Below are positions 34,101 through 43,710 of a stretch of DNA of 64,000 nt, piece by piece; within the stretch, counting starts at the first letter, position 1; the number at the start of each line of letters is the position of its first letter. This DNA is from Telmatactis stephensoni (Eukaryota > Cnidaria > Anthozoa > Actiniaria > Isophelliidae). Location of the stretch: contig JALIZF010001808.1 of NCBI GenBank assembly GCA_029948255.1, positions 186,001-250,000 of the forward strand, in the 5' to 3' direction. Position numbers and translations under genes: made by a program. The notes beneath the pieces are model-generated. The model was not told the origin of the DNA, made no database searches, and worked only from the letters and a program-made list of their open reading frames with translations.

Positions 34101-34932
34101 GTTGAAAGTTTTAATTAAACTAAAACGAAAATCTTTTTTTTTTCTTAAAAGAAACGAGTTTCAATATATCAATTTTACTTCAAAAGCATGTTTTCCGTAG
34201 GTTGATACATCCCCGGTATGAAAATCTCAAAATTCTGATCTGGGGAAAGCGATATGCCACAGAACAATAGAAAGTGCTACAGTTTATAAAAGGGCCATTC
34301 CTTAAAAACTACACCACGAGACGAAGTCGAGTAGCGGGACTATTGTTCTCACTACATTTTGACGTCTTCTGCGCATCGATTAGAGTACACACGTACGACA
34401 ATATGGAGTCTATGTGTTTCATATATCATATCTATCGAAACATTCCAGCCAATCAGAGCGCGCGTAACATTCAAAGACGCTATTGTGTGTATTGTAATTA
34501 CATATGGTTTTCGACCAATCAGAACACGTGAAATATAACAATTATTATTTGAAGAAGTCATTATTCGCTTTCAAAATCGTAAGGTTATAACTTGTAATCT
34601 ATTAAACGTTTACTCGGGCTATACATGCATATAGATGATTAGTGACAACAACGACGTTCACTCGGGCCATACAAACGCAGACACTTTACCAAAAAAGGCT
34701 GATAAAACGCACTTTACTTACCAGGTTTTCCTCCTTGACATTCCTGCAAAAGAAATCGTTGGAATTGAGAAAACAAACTTAGCTAGCTCGGTGGGCTGCC
34801 TGTGGTATACCAAGAAGCACAACACTAATGGAGAACTGGGAGGAGGGGTGGGGATAATCAAACCACACTGAAAGAAATACTCACAGGAAAAGCAATAAAG
34901 ATCACCAACAATAAAATAAATGTTTTTTCCAT
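31193..34932 (-). CDS. Secreted cysteine-rich protein with two VWC modules, 276 residues, complete
   Basis: Minus-strand coding exons: 34932-34885, 34743-34722, 33684-33385, 32563-32387, 31965-31789, 31299-31193, all with GT-AG sites and joining phases. The protein starts with a signal peptide (MEKTFILLLVIFIAFP). A module of about 100 residues follows with CYQRN, LCAQNALLKGYDFF, YGECW and SCFGHVG motifs, resembling WSC-like or lectin-like cysteine modules of invertebrate extracellular proteins. Two von Willebrand factor C modules come next, each on its own exon, with CLSCQC...CCRKC and CRQCKC...CCPRC patterns. The end is a Pro/Thr-rich basic tail ending KKRKR. VWC modules usually bind BMP-type ligands or matrix proteins, so an extracellular role is inferred. 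The two VWC exons are both 177 bp with the same phase, a sign of exon duplication. The first-module name is tentative; the VWC calls are secure. Confidence 0.85.
33100..33255 (+). mobile_element. Probable LINE 3' tail with (CTA)n end
   Basis: The stretch ends TTTAATAAAGATTTACTACT followed by about six CTA repeats, a structure common at 3' ends of non-LTR retrotransposons. No reverse-transcriptase fragment was identified. It lies in an intron of the VWC gene, opposite strand. Confidence 0.35.
33749..34545. mobile_element. Long-TIR non-autonomous element, about 0.8 kb
   Basis: Inverted repeats of about 200 bases at each end. Left: ATTACGCGCGCTCTGATTGG (twice), then CTCTAATAGATGCACAGA and GTCAAAATGTGGTGAGAACA. 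Right: the complements in reverse order, including CCAATCAGAGCGCGCGTAAC and CCAATCAGAACACGTG. The inner part matches 30959-31128 and 2577-2888. It lies in an intron of the VWC gene. Confidence 0.8.
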
Positions 34933-35042
34933 AGTTGTTGTCACAAATCTGTAATCAATAGAAAAGAGAAACGCTTATTAGTAAGGAAAGAAAGGTAAAA
35001 AAGAAAACAAAAAAAAAGAAAATGAAAGAAAACGAGACTCGG

Positions 35043-35231
35043 CCAGGTCCCGTTTGCACAAAGGGTGGTAAAGGTGGTAGCGCTATACGTTAGATAAATT
35101 CTTATTTAGTGGATAAAATGATGGCCTTTTCCAATAGATTTATAAAATGATGGCATATCTCAATAAATTTGTCCAATGGATAAGGATTTATCCAACGGAC
35201 AGCGCTACCACCCTTTTTGCAACCAGGGCCA
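35043..35231. mobile_element. MITE with GGTCCCGTTTGCAC ends
   Basis: GGTCCCGTTTGCACAAAGGG and GGTGGTAGCGCT at the left are complementary to AGCGCTACCACCC and TTTTTGCAACCAGGGCC at the right. Confidence 0.75.
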
Positions 35232-35245
35232 GGACTCGTGCTTTG

Positions 35246-35446
35246 GGACCCGTTTCTCGAAAACCCCAATAACCTCTACGGGCTCGTTAACCGACCCGAT
35301 CAAGTTTACGGGTGTTTCTCGAAACGTACGTTAATTCCAATTTCTTTGATTTTACAGGTAGGTTTACGGGTGTTTGCACACTACTGTAAGTTTTCCCGCA
35401 AATCCACGGGCCCGGTATCGGATCTTTCGAGAAACGTATTCCAGGA
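35246..35446. mobile_element. MITE with CGTTTCTCGAAA ends, copy 1
   Basis: GGACCCGTTTCTCGAAAACC at the left and GGATCTTTCGAGAAACG at the right are inverted. ACGGGTGTTTCTCGAA recurs inside. It is related to 45485-45672. Confidence 0.7.
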
Positions 35447-35670
35447 CCTGGAAGTGTCAAACAACAAATGCTGGGATATCTCTTTTAAAAACGTGCATCC
35501 AGAAAAATCACTGAATCGTCGCATTCAAGATGAAGATTTGGGCCATGGCCACGCTAAACTACAGCTGCAGCACAGGCGTTGAAATCGGATCGCCATTTTT
35601 CCTCATGGGGTTTTATTACGTCGATTTGCCTCAAATCTGATTGGTAGAGAGACTGTCCTATTTTAGTATT

Positions 35671-35820
35671 AATTACTATAGCTGCCTCTAAATCACATAT
35701 TGTCTTTAATTTTGGTTGACTGTCCAATTTTTCTTAAATTGGACACTTGAAATTGGACAAGTTTACCAAAAAATAGAGATAAGTGCTCATAATATTGGAT
35801 TTAGAGGCAACTATATAATT
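35671..35820. mobile_element. MITE with CTATAGCTGCCTCTAAATC ends
   Basis: AATTACTATAGCTGCCTCTA at the left and GATTTAGAGGCAACTATA at the right are inverted. GTCCAATTT motifs occur inside. Confidence 0.7.
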
Positions 35821-35826
35821 AATAAG

Positions 35827-35958
35827 TAACAGGACTCAATGCTTGTCCAATTTGAAAATAATTGAACTCCGAAAATTCCTCTGACTGCCAATTTTGGCAG
35901 TCCTCGGATTTTTTTTTCGTCCAATTATTTTCAAATTGGACAGCACGGAGTCCTATTA
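35827..35958. mobile_element. MITE with TAACAGGACTC ends
   Basis: Left TAACAGGACTCAATGCTTGT and CCAATTTGAAAATAATTG; right CAATTATTTTCAAATTGGAC and GGAGTCCTATTA. Arms of about 38 bases. Confidence 0.8.
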
Positions 35959-35964
35959 CATATA

Positions 35965-36549
35965 CTAAGGTAACTCACTATGGTTTAGCGCGCGTGCGCT
36001 CAAGATCATGAGCATGCGCAACACTGAATTTTTATTTTGCTAACGTCATGCATGTCGCGCGGTCGATCTTTTGGGGCAAAAATCTCCAAAACTAAACGGT
36101 AAAATCCTTTCATAATTTGTCAACTTTATTGTAATATAGAGCTATAGTAATTGACGAAATATGAAAAAAAATTGGCACTACAGAATTTTTTTTAATTTCG
36201 TAAAATCGAAATTCTGAAATATTTTAGATTCTGTAAGTGCAGAATTTCGTTCATTTGCCAAATGACAGGTAAAGATAGGGACTTTCTTTAAAATGATTTT
36301 AAAAATAATTCATCGTAGAAAACGTGCGTTTTCATTTATCTTATTGGAAAAATGACCTTAGATAAAGCTGACGTGACGTTGCTATAGCAACCTTTCGAGC
36401 AATGAGTTTCATATCAAACGGTTCTCCGATTCATGAACTTACTATCATGTGGTTGGCTGAAGGGTGTCAAAATATATATCTGTAGCACCTATTATACGCT
36501 TTTTACTATTAGTATAAATATCTTTGAAAACTATGGTGAGCAACCTTAA
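35965..36549. mobile_element. Non-autonomous element with TAAGGTNACTCACTATGGT ends
   Basis: Left end CTAAGGTAACTCACTATGGT and right end ACTATGGTGAGCAACCTTA are inverted. The left interior (GAGCATGCGCAACACTG, GTCGCGCGGTCGATC) is shared with 27160-27300. The last of a close series of MITEs in the VWC gene's first intron. Confidence 0.7.
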
Positions 36550-37917
36550 TTTGATAGTTGCAGGAGCCGATCAGATTGCACCATTTTAGCGCGCGCTATC
36601 ACGCCATCGAGCGTGCGCTCAAGAGATTCATTTTCACCAACTTTTCTCACTTTTTAACCAAAATTTGGTCATTTTACTTGCGGTTAGCACTGATTAGCAT
36701 AAAAATTGTTACTCGGAAATGATAATAATTATAATTGATAGGTCATTGTCTGTAATCATTCTCGGAATAAACAAATTAGACCCCCGCTACGCTGTTGTCC
36801 AATTTTGTTGATCCCTCGTATGATTACAGACCGAATTAGTCTTACGATTGTGAAGAAGTTGAAATCATTTGCACAGATTGTCGTCAATGCTAATCCTATG
36901 TCAAGTAAGTAGCTTCTTATCCAAAGAGAGATAGAGCTCCTTGTCTAGTGATACAGTCTCGGTAAATAAACACGACATCTCGCGTCATGACAAAATACGT
37001 CACCATGGATACATATTATTGTCTCAAACATGTACATTATCTGTCGTGTTTGAGTGAACATTTTTCGGCCTTAATGGCGTATTAAGATAATATCATATCA
37101 TATTAAGCCTACTTTATACCTAAAACAATTCGATCTTCAAATCTCTGTTTGATTTTAGCCTTTTTATGATCTCAATGGATGAAATATTACAACTTAATAG
37201 TGTTCTTTGTTGACAGAGCTTTTTTGAATATTTGTTCTTTCCGCTTCACATTCGTCGAAGCTAAGTTGTCAATTATCGTTGCACTAGAAGTAGGCCAGAT
37301 TTCATTGCGTCTTAAAAGATTTAATCAAAATCTCGCATTATTTCTTAAAAGAAAAGTAAAGGCACCATGCCCAAACAAGTGTTAATGCCTCTAAACCATT
37401 CACCAAAAGATAATTTATGCGTCAAGAAATCGACCAAAGTCCATAACTAAACTCAAAAACTAAACTGGAATTTAGGAGCTTTTTAAAAGTTCAGTTCATT
37501 GCATACAATTTAAAGTTTTGTGCAGTAAAAATGGAAAGAACTCCTTAGTGCTAATTTGTGCAATGAAGCAAGGTCTCACAAAGGGATAAAATGCTAGCGC
37601 TGTTGAGTATGACAACTTTGACAAAAGAAATCCTCACCAAACTACTTCAATAAAGGAATGACCGATTATTCACTTATCAACATGCTTATGAAACATTGTC
37701 TTCGCGTCGAAAACTATTAACACGACAGCGCTCAGCAATATTCTCATCCCTTGATCACTTTTTAGTATTTTGAAAGTATAAAAATATAGCAATTTTACTT
37801 TTACAACTCGTGTTTAAGTTGTACTTTCTTATTTTTCAATCCTTTCCGGCGAAAATCCCTCAATTTGTTGAGAGAGCCTTAAAAGAGAGATAGAGAGAAC
37901 GACAAAAGCGCACCTAC
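36550..37917. other. Remainder of VWC gene intron 1
   Basis: AT-rich, no exon found. A short inverted pair (TCTGTAATCATTCTCGG near 36740 and TATGATTACAGAC near 36820) suggests one more small MITE remnant. Confidence 0.5.
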
Positions 37918-37960
37918 CAGCTTAGCAGTCTTCTTGAGAGTCGAGGTTCGAAGTGAATGC
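37918..37960 (-). other. Likely non-coding first exon of the VWC gene
   Basis: On the minus strand the sequence ends CTAAGCTG/gtaggt at 37918. A coding exon with its own acceptor (gattacag, exon start 34948) begins 16 bases before the ATG at 34932. A TATA box lies about 30 bases upstream of the assumed start. Intron 1 would be about 3 kb and contains at least five MITEs. Confidence 0.45.
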
Positions 37961-37984
37961 GGTTTCAGTTACAGAATTAAGCAA

Positions 37985-37991
37985 ATTTATA
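37985..37991 (-). promoter_or_regulatory. TATA box for the VWC gene
   Basis: TATAAAT on the minus strand (read from 37991 to 37985), about 30 bases upstream of the inferred transcript start near 37960. Confidence 0.45.
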
Positions 37992-38465
37992 CGTGCATTT
38001 GACAAGACATCAATCTATTCATATGTCCATAGACAATAGATGCTGGCGAAGATGATTACTCAAAGTTTCAACCAATCAACGGCTTGATACATATAATATG
38101 TCTTTTTTTATTATGCTCCACGCAATCAAAGCCTTTCAGCTTTCGTATGTAAACGCTACTCTTTTTAATTTGTGCTTAATAAGCAATAAAGGCCTTTTGC
38201 GTCTTTAGGTGTAAACGCCAGTTTTGAATGGGTTTTGTGTTCCGGAGTGTTCCGGATGTCCACGTACGTATTTCTTTACTCAAAAACTGTTTAAAGATTG
38301 GGCCTTGAAAACCTTTTAAAATCCAACTTATTTCTGTGTAGAACTGATTCGGAAAGCTTTACAAACCAAGTAACTCTGAAAACTTTCCTGGCAAATTTGG
38401 TGAGAGACTTTCTACGAGGGATTGTGTTTAATGCATTCGGACTCTCAGTAAGGAGTTAGCGACCA

Positions 38466-38577
38466 GGGCCCGGTTGCTTAGAAGGTGATTAAGCGTTAAC
38501 CCAGAATTAAATCCAAATGTTTTACCACTTTACCGTGGGTTAACGGCGCTAACCCACCTTCTAGTAACCGGGCCTAG
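38466..38577. mobile_element. Short MITE with GGGCCCGGTTGCTTAGAAGG ends
   Basis: AGGGCCCGGTTGCTTAGAAG and CTTCTAGTAACCGGGCCT are inverted over 112 bp. The interior GTGGGTTAACGGCGCTAACC resembles sequence near 45410 and 46040. Confidence 0.75.
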
Positions 38578-40010
38578 TAATATAGAGAATATATATAAAC
38601 GAAAACTTCGAATATGAGCTCAATATAAACTACAGGAAGTGTATATACACTGGCCTTTCCAGGCCATTTCGAGGTGATATACAATTAGTATGGATACTAT
38701 TTATCCAATTACAAAGAATACAACACGTTTTCGATTTTTGTTGGCCGAGAATGAGTTAACAATTCAAAAATGTTACTCAAGATGAATGAAATTAGCCTTA
38801 GGGCTCAAGGTAATTCGTTTAAGTCTTTCACAGAAAGCTTTTTTTATGTTTTGAAATTTTACTAGATTTTAATTTGTTTTTATCTCGTGACGGTTGGCGC
38901 AAGTCGCTCCCCTAATTTTAGCCGGTTAACCACTTTTGTCAACTATCTTTATTGGATTTCCAAGCAAACAGAAGGTTTGAATAAATCAACTTACCCAAAG
39001 AAACTTTCTTCCGGCTTTAATTTTTATTACGAATTTCTCATCTTTACTGCTAATGAAAATTGTTTGTGTGTTGGCGCGATTTCAAGAACAAAACTCAATT
39101 TCAAGCAATCTCCAGTAATTAGCAAAGACCGTCCAAACGAGCGTGGACTAGCTTTGTGCCATGGGAGCCCCGAATTTTATTAATTTGTACAATCAATATC
39201 ATTTCTCGATTCTCATTGATCGAAAAGAGTCCAATTGATTCCTAAATTACACTGTCTTGAGTGCCTATTTATTTCGTTGAGTTTGAAAATGTTTTCAAAA
39301 AGTTTAATAGCTTACAAAGTGGTAATTTGGCTGTTGGAAAACTTTCGAACCATTTCTCATGCCAATTTATCACTAATCGAGTCGTGATGTTTCCTATACA
39401 AATATGACAAAGTAGAAAAACTCGATACTTAATTCGTTACGTCAGCCAGTTAAAGCCTGATGCCGACAGAAACCATTCTTTTCTAGTGAGAAAAACAAAA
39501 CAAAACAAATCATATAAAAACAAAAAGTCATACTCTACAAAAGAAATCTTAAACCGAAGCTACAAGTATTTCTCGAAAATGCTCTAGCCACCCCAAATCC
39601 ATTCGATCATATTATGGTCACGTGTCAAATTAGATTTCGATATCACAATACTTTAAGATGCTACAAAGTATTCATATGCCATATAGAACAATTTAGCCAT
39701 GGGCTAAAACTCGGATGGAAGGAAGAAAGAATAAAAAGGAGAAAACAAGAAAGAAAGGAAGGAAGAATGGAAGAAAGAAAGCTAGGAAGGAAAGAAGAAA
39801 GGAAGGAAAGTGTATCTTTTCTTTTAAAATACAACGGTGTTATATGTTGGGGGCTGGAAGCATTTTTGAGCCGAGATACTTAGTTAGTCCAAGGCGTTGT
39901 CTGTATGCGGAGTAATGGTTAAAAGCACTGTTTAGATGATATTTTGTCTTTGCCTAGTTTTGTGAGCCCTATTCCTTATACTGCCTAATAATAATATATG
40001 TTTTTATCCT
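38578..40010. other. Intergenic sequence without a recognised gene
   Basis: No gene was identified. A purine (GGAA/GAAA)n run lies at about 39716-39815. The 98-codon open frame at 38887-39183 has no splice or family support and is considered chance. Confidence 0.5.
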
Positions 40011-40012
40011 TT

Positions 40013-40120
40013 AATTTTTATCCTCGGATTTCAGGTAGCAAATTCATGCTTATATCCACACTCACTATCACTACATTCGATAACATACAACACTCAACTC
40101 ACATGTTAATTTTTGGTGCG
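40013..40120 (-). mobile_element. Truncated SINE copy (3' part)
   Basis: Matches about 4888-5000 of the SINE in the DNAJC10 intron (TTATCCTCGGATTTCAG, CACTACATTCGATA, CACTCAACTCACATGTT) but lacks the tRNA-like head. Confidence 0.6.
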
Positions 40121-40139
40121 TCTCCATTCAGTTTGCTAA

Positions 40140-40356
40140 TAGATTTAATCCACGAGTCACAATGTTTTCCAAATTCAGCGTGACAAACCTTTAGAGGATT
40201 CCTTTTTCTTTTGTTGTTGCTCTTCTAAAGATTAATTAGTATCCCAAATGAATATAACGACGATAATCCGACGAGTTTCAAACCAAAAGCAAATCATTCC
40301 TCGGGAGGTTTGTCACACTGAATTGGGAAAATATTTTCACACGATGGATTAGGTCT
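40140..40356. mobile_element. MITE with GACCTAATCC-type termini, copy 2
   Basis: Close relative of 3119-3322 over its whole length (AGAGGATTCCTTTTTCTTTT, CAGTATCCCAAATG-like, GGGAGGTTTGTC). It follows the SINE fragment directly. Confidence 0.7.
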
Positions 40357-40689
40357 ATTCTTGGTTGAAAGTAGTCTTCTGTGTTGCATCAGACAGTTGA
40401 TTGAATGGCACTTAACGTAGATGTCAGTAAACTGTGTAAATAGTTAGCTATTAAAATGATTTCTCTGGTATGCAGCTGTCCAATACTGACACCGAGCTCG
40501 AGACGGGATAACTTTCTACTCCAAGTAACCATATGTCAAAGATTGAACTATCTCAGTTTACAACTGTCATTTTCAAGATGGCATTTTAGTCATAGTAATG
40601 CCATGGTACTGAGGGATGTTAGTGATTAAATGAGCCGAAGGCGAGGAAGCTTTAGGGAACTTTTACCCCAAGTCCCCCGGAACGAGACT

Positions 40690-41455
40690 GAAGAAACGTT
40701 TCAGGTCCATCGCTTGGGGTGGTTCGAAGGTTCGAACGAACCCTCCTCCCTTCCCACAGAAAATAGTCACTTAGCTACAGTCACATTGTTGCATTTCTCT
40801 CTTAATAAACTTTTGGTGAATGCTGCTGAATTATGGCTTGCTCACTTTCTTCACAGTTCAAGGGTTTTCCGACTGCACCACGGGATCGCGTAATTTGCAC
40901 AACGATAGACAGTTAATTCACAGGATACATTAGGTTATTTTGTCTTCCAAATCCTCAGTAGACCAGTTACCTAGTGGTATGGTTCAGTCACCTATGGCCT
41001 AGGATCCGACTGTTTCCTCCCTCTTTGACTGCGAAGCTCACTGCGTTCTACCGGATAGCGCGGAAGGGGCCGAAATCTCCATCCTATACGTAACATGCGA
41101 TGATTCAGCGATTTGTCTGGATGCATGATCCGAATTTTTGGGATTTACATAAAATTAGCATACTAATTTCTTTGGGAAACTGGTTCAAGTCCTGCCTGCG
41201 ACAACAAGTTTTCTTTTTTTCTTGTTCTTTTTTTCTTGTTCTGTTTCTAATGGGTTCTATTTCTCTTCTCCATGCAATTAGTTTCGTGGCTTAAAATTCT
41301 GGTTTTCAACGAAGAAAACTACATAAACTCTATAAATTCGTCTGATGCTTTCAAATTTTGCGTAATTTAGAACAACAAAATCCCTGAAATAAAAGTTATC
41401 TAATAAAATTTTCATTCCACTTTTAATTTCAAAGGCCAGCTGGACCTCTGATACT
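40690..41455 (+). mobile_element. Composite tRNA-like element, copy A
   Basis: Contains, on the minus strand, a tRNA-like head (A-box-like CGTGGTGCAGTCGG, about 40880) and, on the plus strand, CCAGTTACCTAGTGG (about 40960), the core GGGGCCGAAATCTCCATCC, then a B-box-like CTGGTTCAAGTCCTGC (about 41182). It extends to TTTCAAAGGCCAGCTGGA. Copy B (inverted) and copy C share this order. Confidence 0.65.
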
Positions 41456-41677
41456 TATACAGATCATTTAAGCCCTCCCTAATCCCAGCCGAATATGGTG
41501 GAAATCGAACCACCCCTATCAATATGCTTGCGACGGGCCTGCGTTTAATCACTAATATCCCAAAGAAGCCGTGGTATAATTTCTTTGTAATTCCATGATT
41601 ACTGAGGAAATAAATGAAAATGTAGTTGACGCTTGGCTCAACCAAAAGTTATATAAATTACAGAATGAATTACAGAC

Positions 41678-41848
41678 TGCTCTTAAACTCGCCGCACACG
41701 TTGAGAAACTGTGTGAGGAAACTGCCACGCCACGCAAGGCACTTTTCTCACCGTGTGCTCTTTTACCTGTCTTTTATCGTCTGAGCTAAGTGGCAGTTTC
41801 CTCACACAGTTTCTCAACGGTGTGCGGCGGGCTTTAATGGGGCTCTTA
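41678..41848. mobile_element. Hairpin MITE between composite copies A and B
   Basis: GCCGCACACGTTGAGAAACT and GTGTGAGGAAACTGCCAC are complementary to GTGGCAGTTTCCTCACACAG and TTTCTCAACGGTGTGCGGC. Confidence 0.8.
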
Positions 41849-42011
41849 ATTCGTGTTCAACGCATGTACTCAAAGGAAATTCATTTCTTTGTTTCATTTG
41901 GATAATGAGCATACATTTATATAGTTTTTGTCGATTGATATTAGTTCGAGGGCTTTTGCGGACATGTCATAAAAGTTTGACGACATATTTGAAATCGATT
42001 GTGTCAAAGAA

Positions 42012-42160
42012 CTTAGGGCCCGTACATGATGGCGAGTTGTCCTGGTAGCATGGATAACTCTTTTGTTTTGTGTCCCCCAGGGAAAAGATTGAAAACAAAA
42101 GATCGAGTTATTCCTAATAGCAGGGACATACAACTCGCCTTCATGTGAACGGGCCCTTAG
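42012..42160. mobile_element. MITE with TTAGGGCCCGTTCACATG-type ends
   Basis: CTTAGGGCCCGTACATGATG at the left and CATGTGAACGGGCCCTTAG at the right are inverted, with GGCGAGTTGT continuing the arm. Confidence 0.75.
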
Positions 42161-42259
42161 TAATTTTATTTGGAAGTCACTTTTGTTATATATGGCTCGA
42201 CCAACGTTGATACACATTATCAATTAACAAGTCTCCTCCCAACTCAATCACAATAGCTA

Positions 42260-42473
42260 AATTCATATTAGAGACGGGAAACTCGTCTGACAGAAAACTC
42301 GTCCTACTTTCCCGGCCAAAACGACGAGAAAGTTGGACGGATAATTCGTCTAATGATAAAAACCGTCCTAAATTCCCATAAGACGTGGAAATCGCGACGG
42401 GTTTTCTGTTTATAAAGATTTTTGTGCAACGAAATTCCGTCTGAGACGAGTTTCCCGTCTCTAATATGAATTC
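42260..42473. mobile_element. MITE with about 28-base near-perfect termini
   Basis: AATTCATATTAGAGACGGGA at the left is matched by TCCCGTCTCTAATATGAATT at the right. ACTCGTCTGA follows the left arm. About 213 bp. Confidence 0.85.
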
Positions 42474-42603
42474 AACAAATTATGCTCGCTTGACGGGAGA
42501 AAAATTATTTCATAAAGAGTACAAAATTGATACCTTTTGAAATAGTTCTTTCCTCTTCTTGTTGACGTTTTTAAGTTTAGACAGTGGAAAATATAACCTT
42601 TAT

Positions 42604-43275
42604 GAGTATCAGAGATCCAGCTGGCTTTTGGAAAATGGAATGAAAAGTTTTTAGATAACTCTTATTTCAGGGAATTTGTTTTTCTAAATAACGCAAAATT
42701 TGAAAGCATCAAGTTAATGTAAAGAGTTAATGTGGTTTTCTTCATCGAAAACCTGAGTTTTAAGCCAAGAAAAATTAGAAAAGAGAAATAGAATCCATTA
42801 GAAACAGGAAAAAAAGAAAAAAAGAAAAGTTGTTGGCGCAGGCAGGAGTCGAACCCGTTAGCCAAAAAAATTAGTATGCTAATTTTATGCAAAACCCAAA
42901 AATTCGGACCATGCATCCAGACAAATCGCTGAATCATCGCATGTTACGTATAGGATGGAGATTTCGGCCCCTTCCGCGCTATCCGGTAGAACGCAGTGAG
43001 CTTCGCAGTCAAAGAGGGAGGAAACAGTCGGATCCTAGGCCATAGATGACTGAACCTTACCACTAGGCTAACTGGTCTACTGAGGGATTTGGAAAACAAA
43101 ATAACCTAGTGTATCCTTTGAATTGGCTATCTTTGTTGTGCAAATTACGCGATCCCGTGGCGCAGTTGGAAAACCCTTGACCTGTGAAGCAAGTGAGCGG
43201 ATTTAAGAGCAGGGTTCGAAACCGGCTAGGGCCTTTTTCCTTTTTTTTTTCTTTTTTTCTTTTTTTCTTTTTTTC

Positions 43276-43311
<36 letters not shown>

Positions 43312-43490
43312 CTTTTTTTTTCCTTCTTCTTCTTCTTTTTTCTTTTTTTTTCAACCAGCATTCACCAAAGGTTCATTTAGAGAGAATTCCATATGACTAG
43401 TTTTTTTAAGGGAAAGTCCTAGTCGCCTACTATTTTCTGTGGGAAGGGAGGGGGTTCGTTCGAACCTTCGAAATACCCCAAGCGACGGGC
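42604..43490 (-). mobile_element. Composite tRNA-like element, copy B, inverted relative to A
   Basis: Reverse complement of copy A from TCCAGCTGGCTTTTG through the core GATTTCGGCCCCTTCC, GATCCCGTGGCGCAGTTGG, AGGGTTCGAAACCGG and GTTCGTTCGAACCTTCG. It includes a pyrimidine run at 43230-43350. A and B form a 2.8-kb inverted pair with about 1.15 kb between. Confidence 0.65.
43232..43352 (+). repeat. (TTTTTC)n pyrimidine microsatellite
   Basis: About 120 bases of T-rich TTTTTTCTT repeats inside composite copy B. Confidence 0.9.
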
Positions 43491-43710
43491 CTGTTTAAAG
43501 TTTATTTGCAGAATATAATAACTCTCACTTGCAATTGTGTATTGGAAGGGTGAACCGCTTGTAATGGAGTTGTCTCTGGCAGCTCTTCAGGGATATTCCT
43601 AGTCCTTGCTCCTGCGAGCGTGAAACGCGAGGCGCCAGGATGCAGCAGAGACTGGCTGAGAATCGAGCGGCAACCTGACAAAGAGGAACGCAGATTGATC
43701 GAGCGGAATA

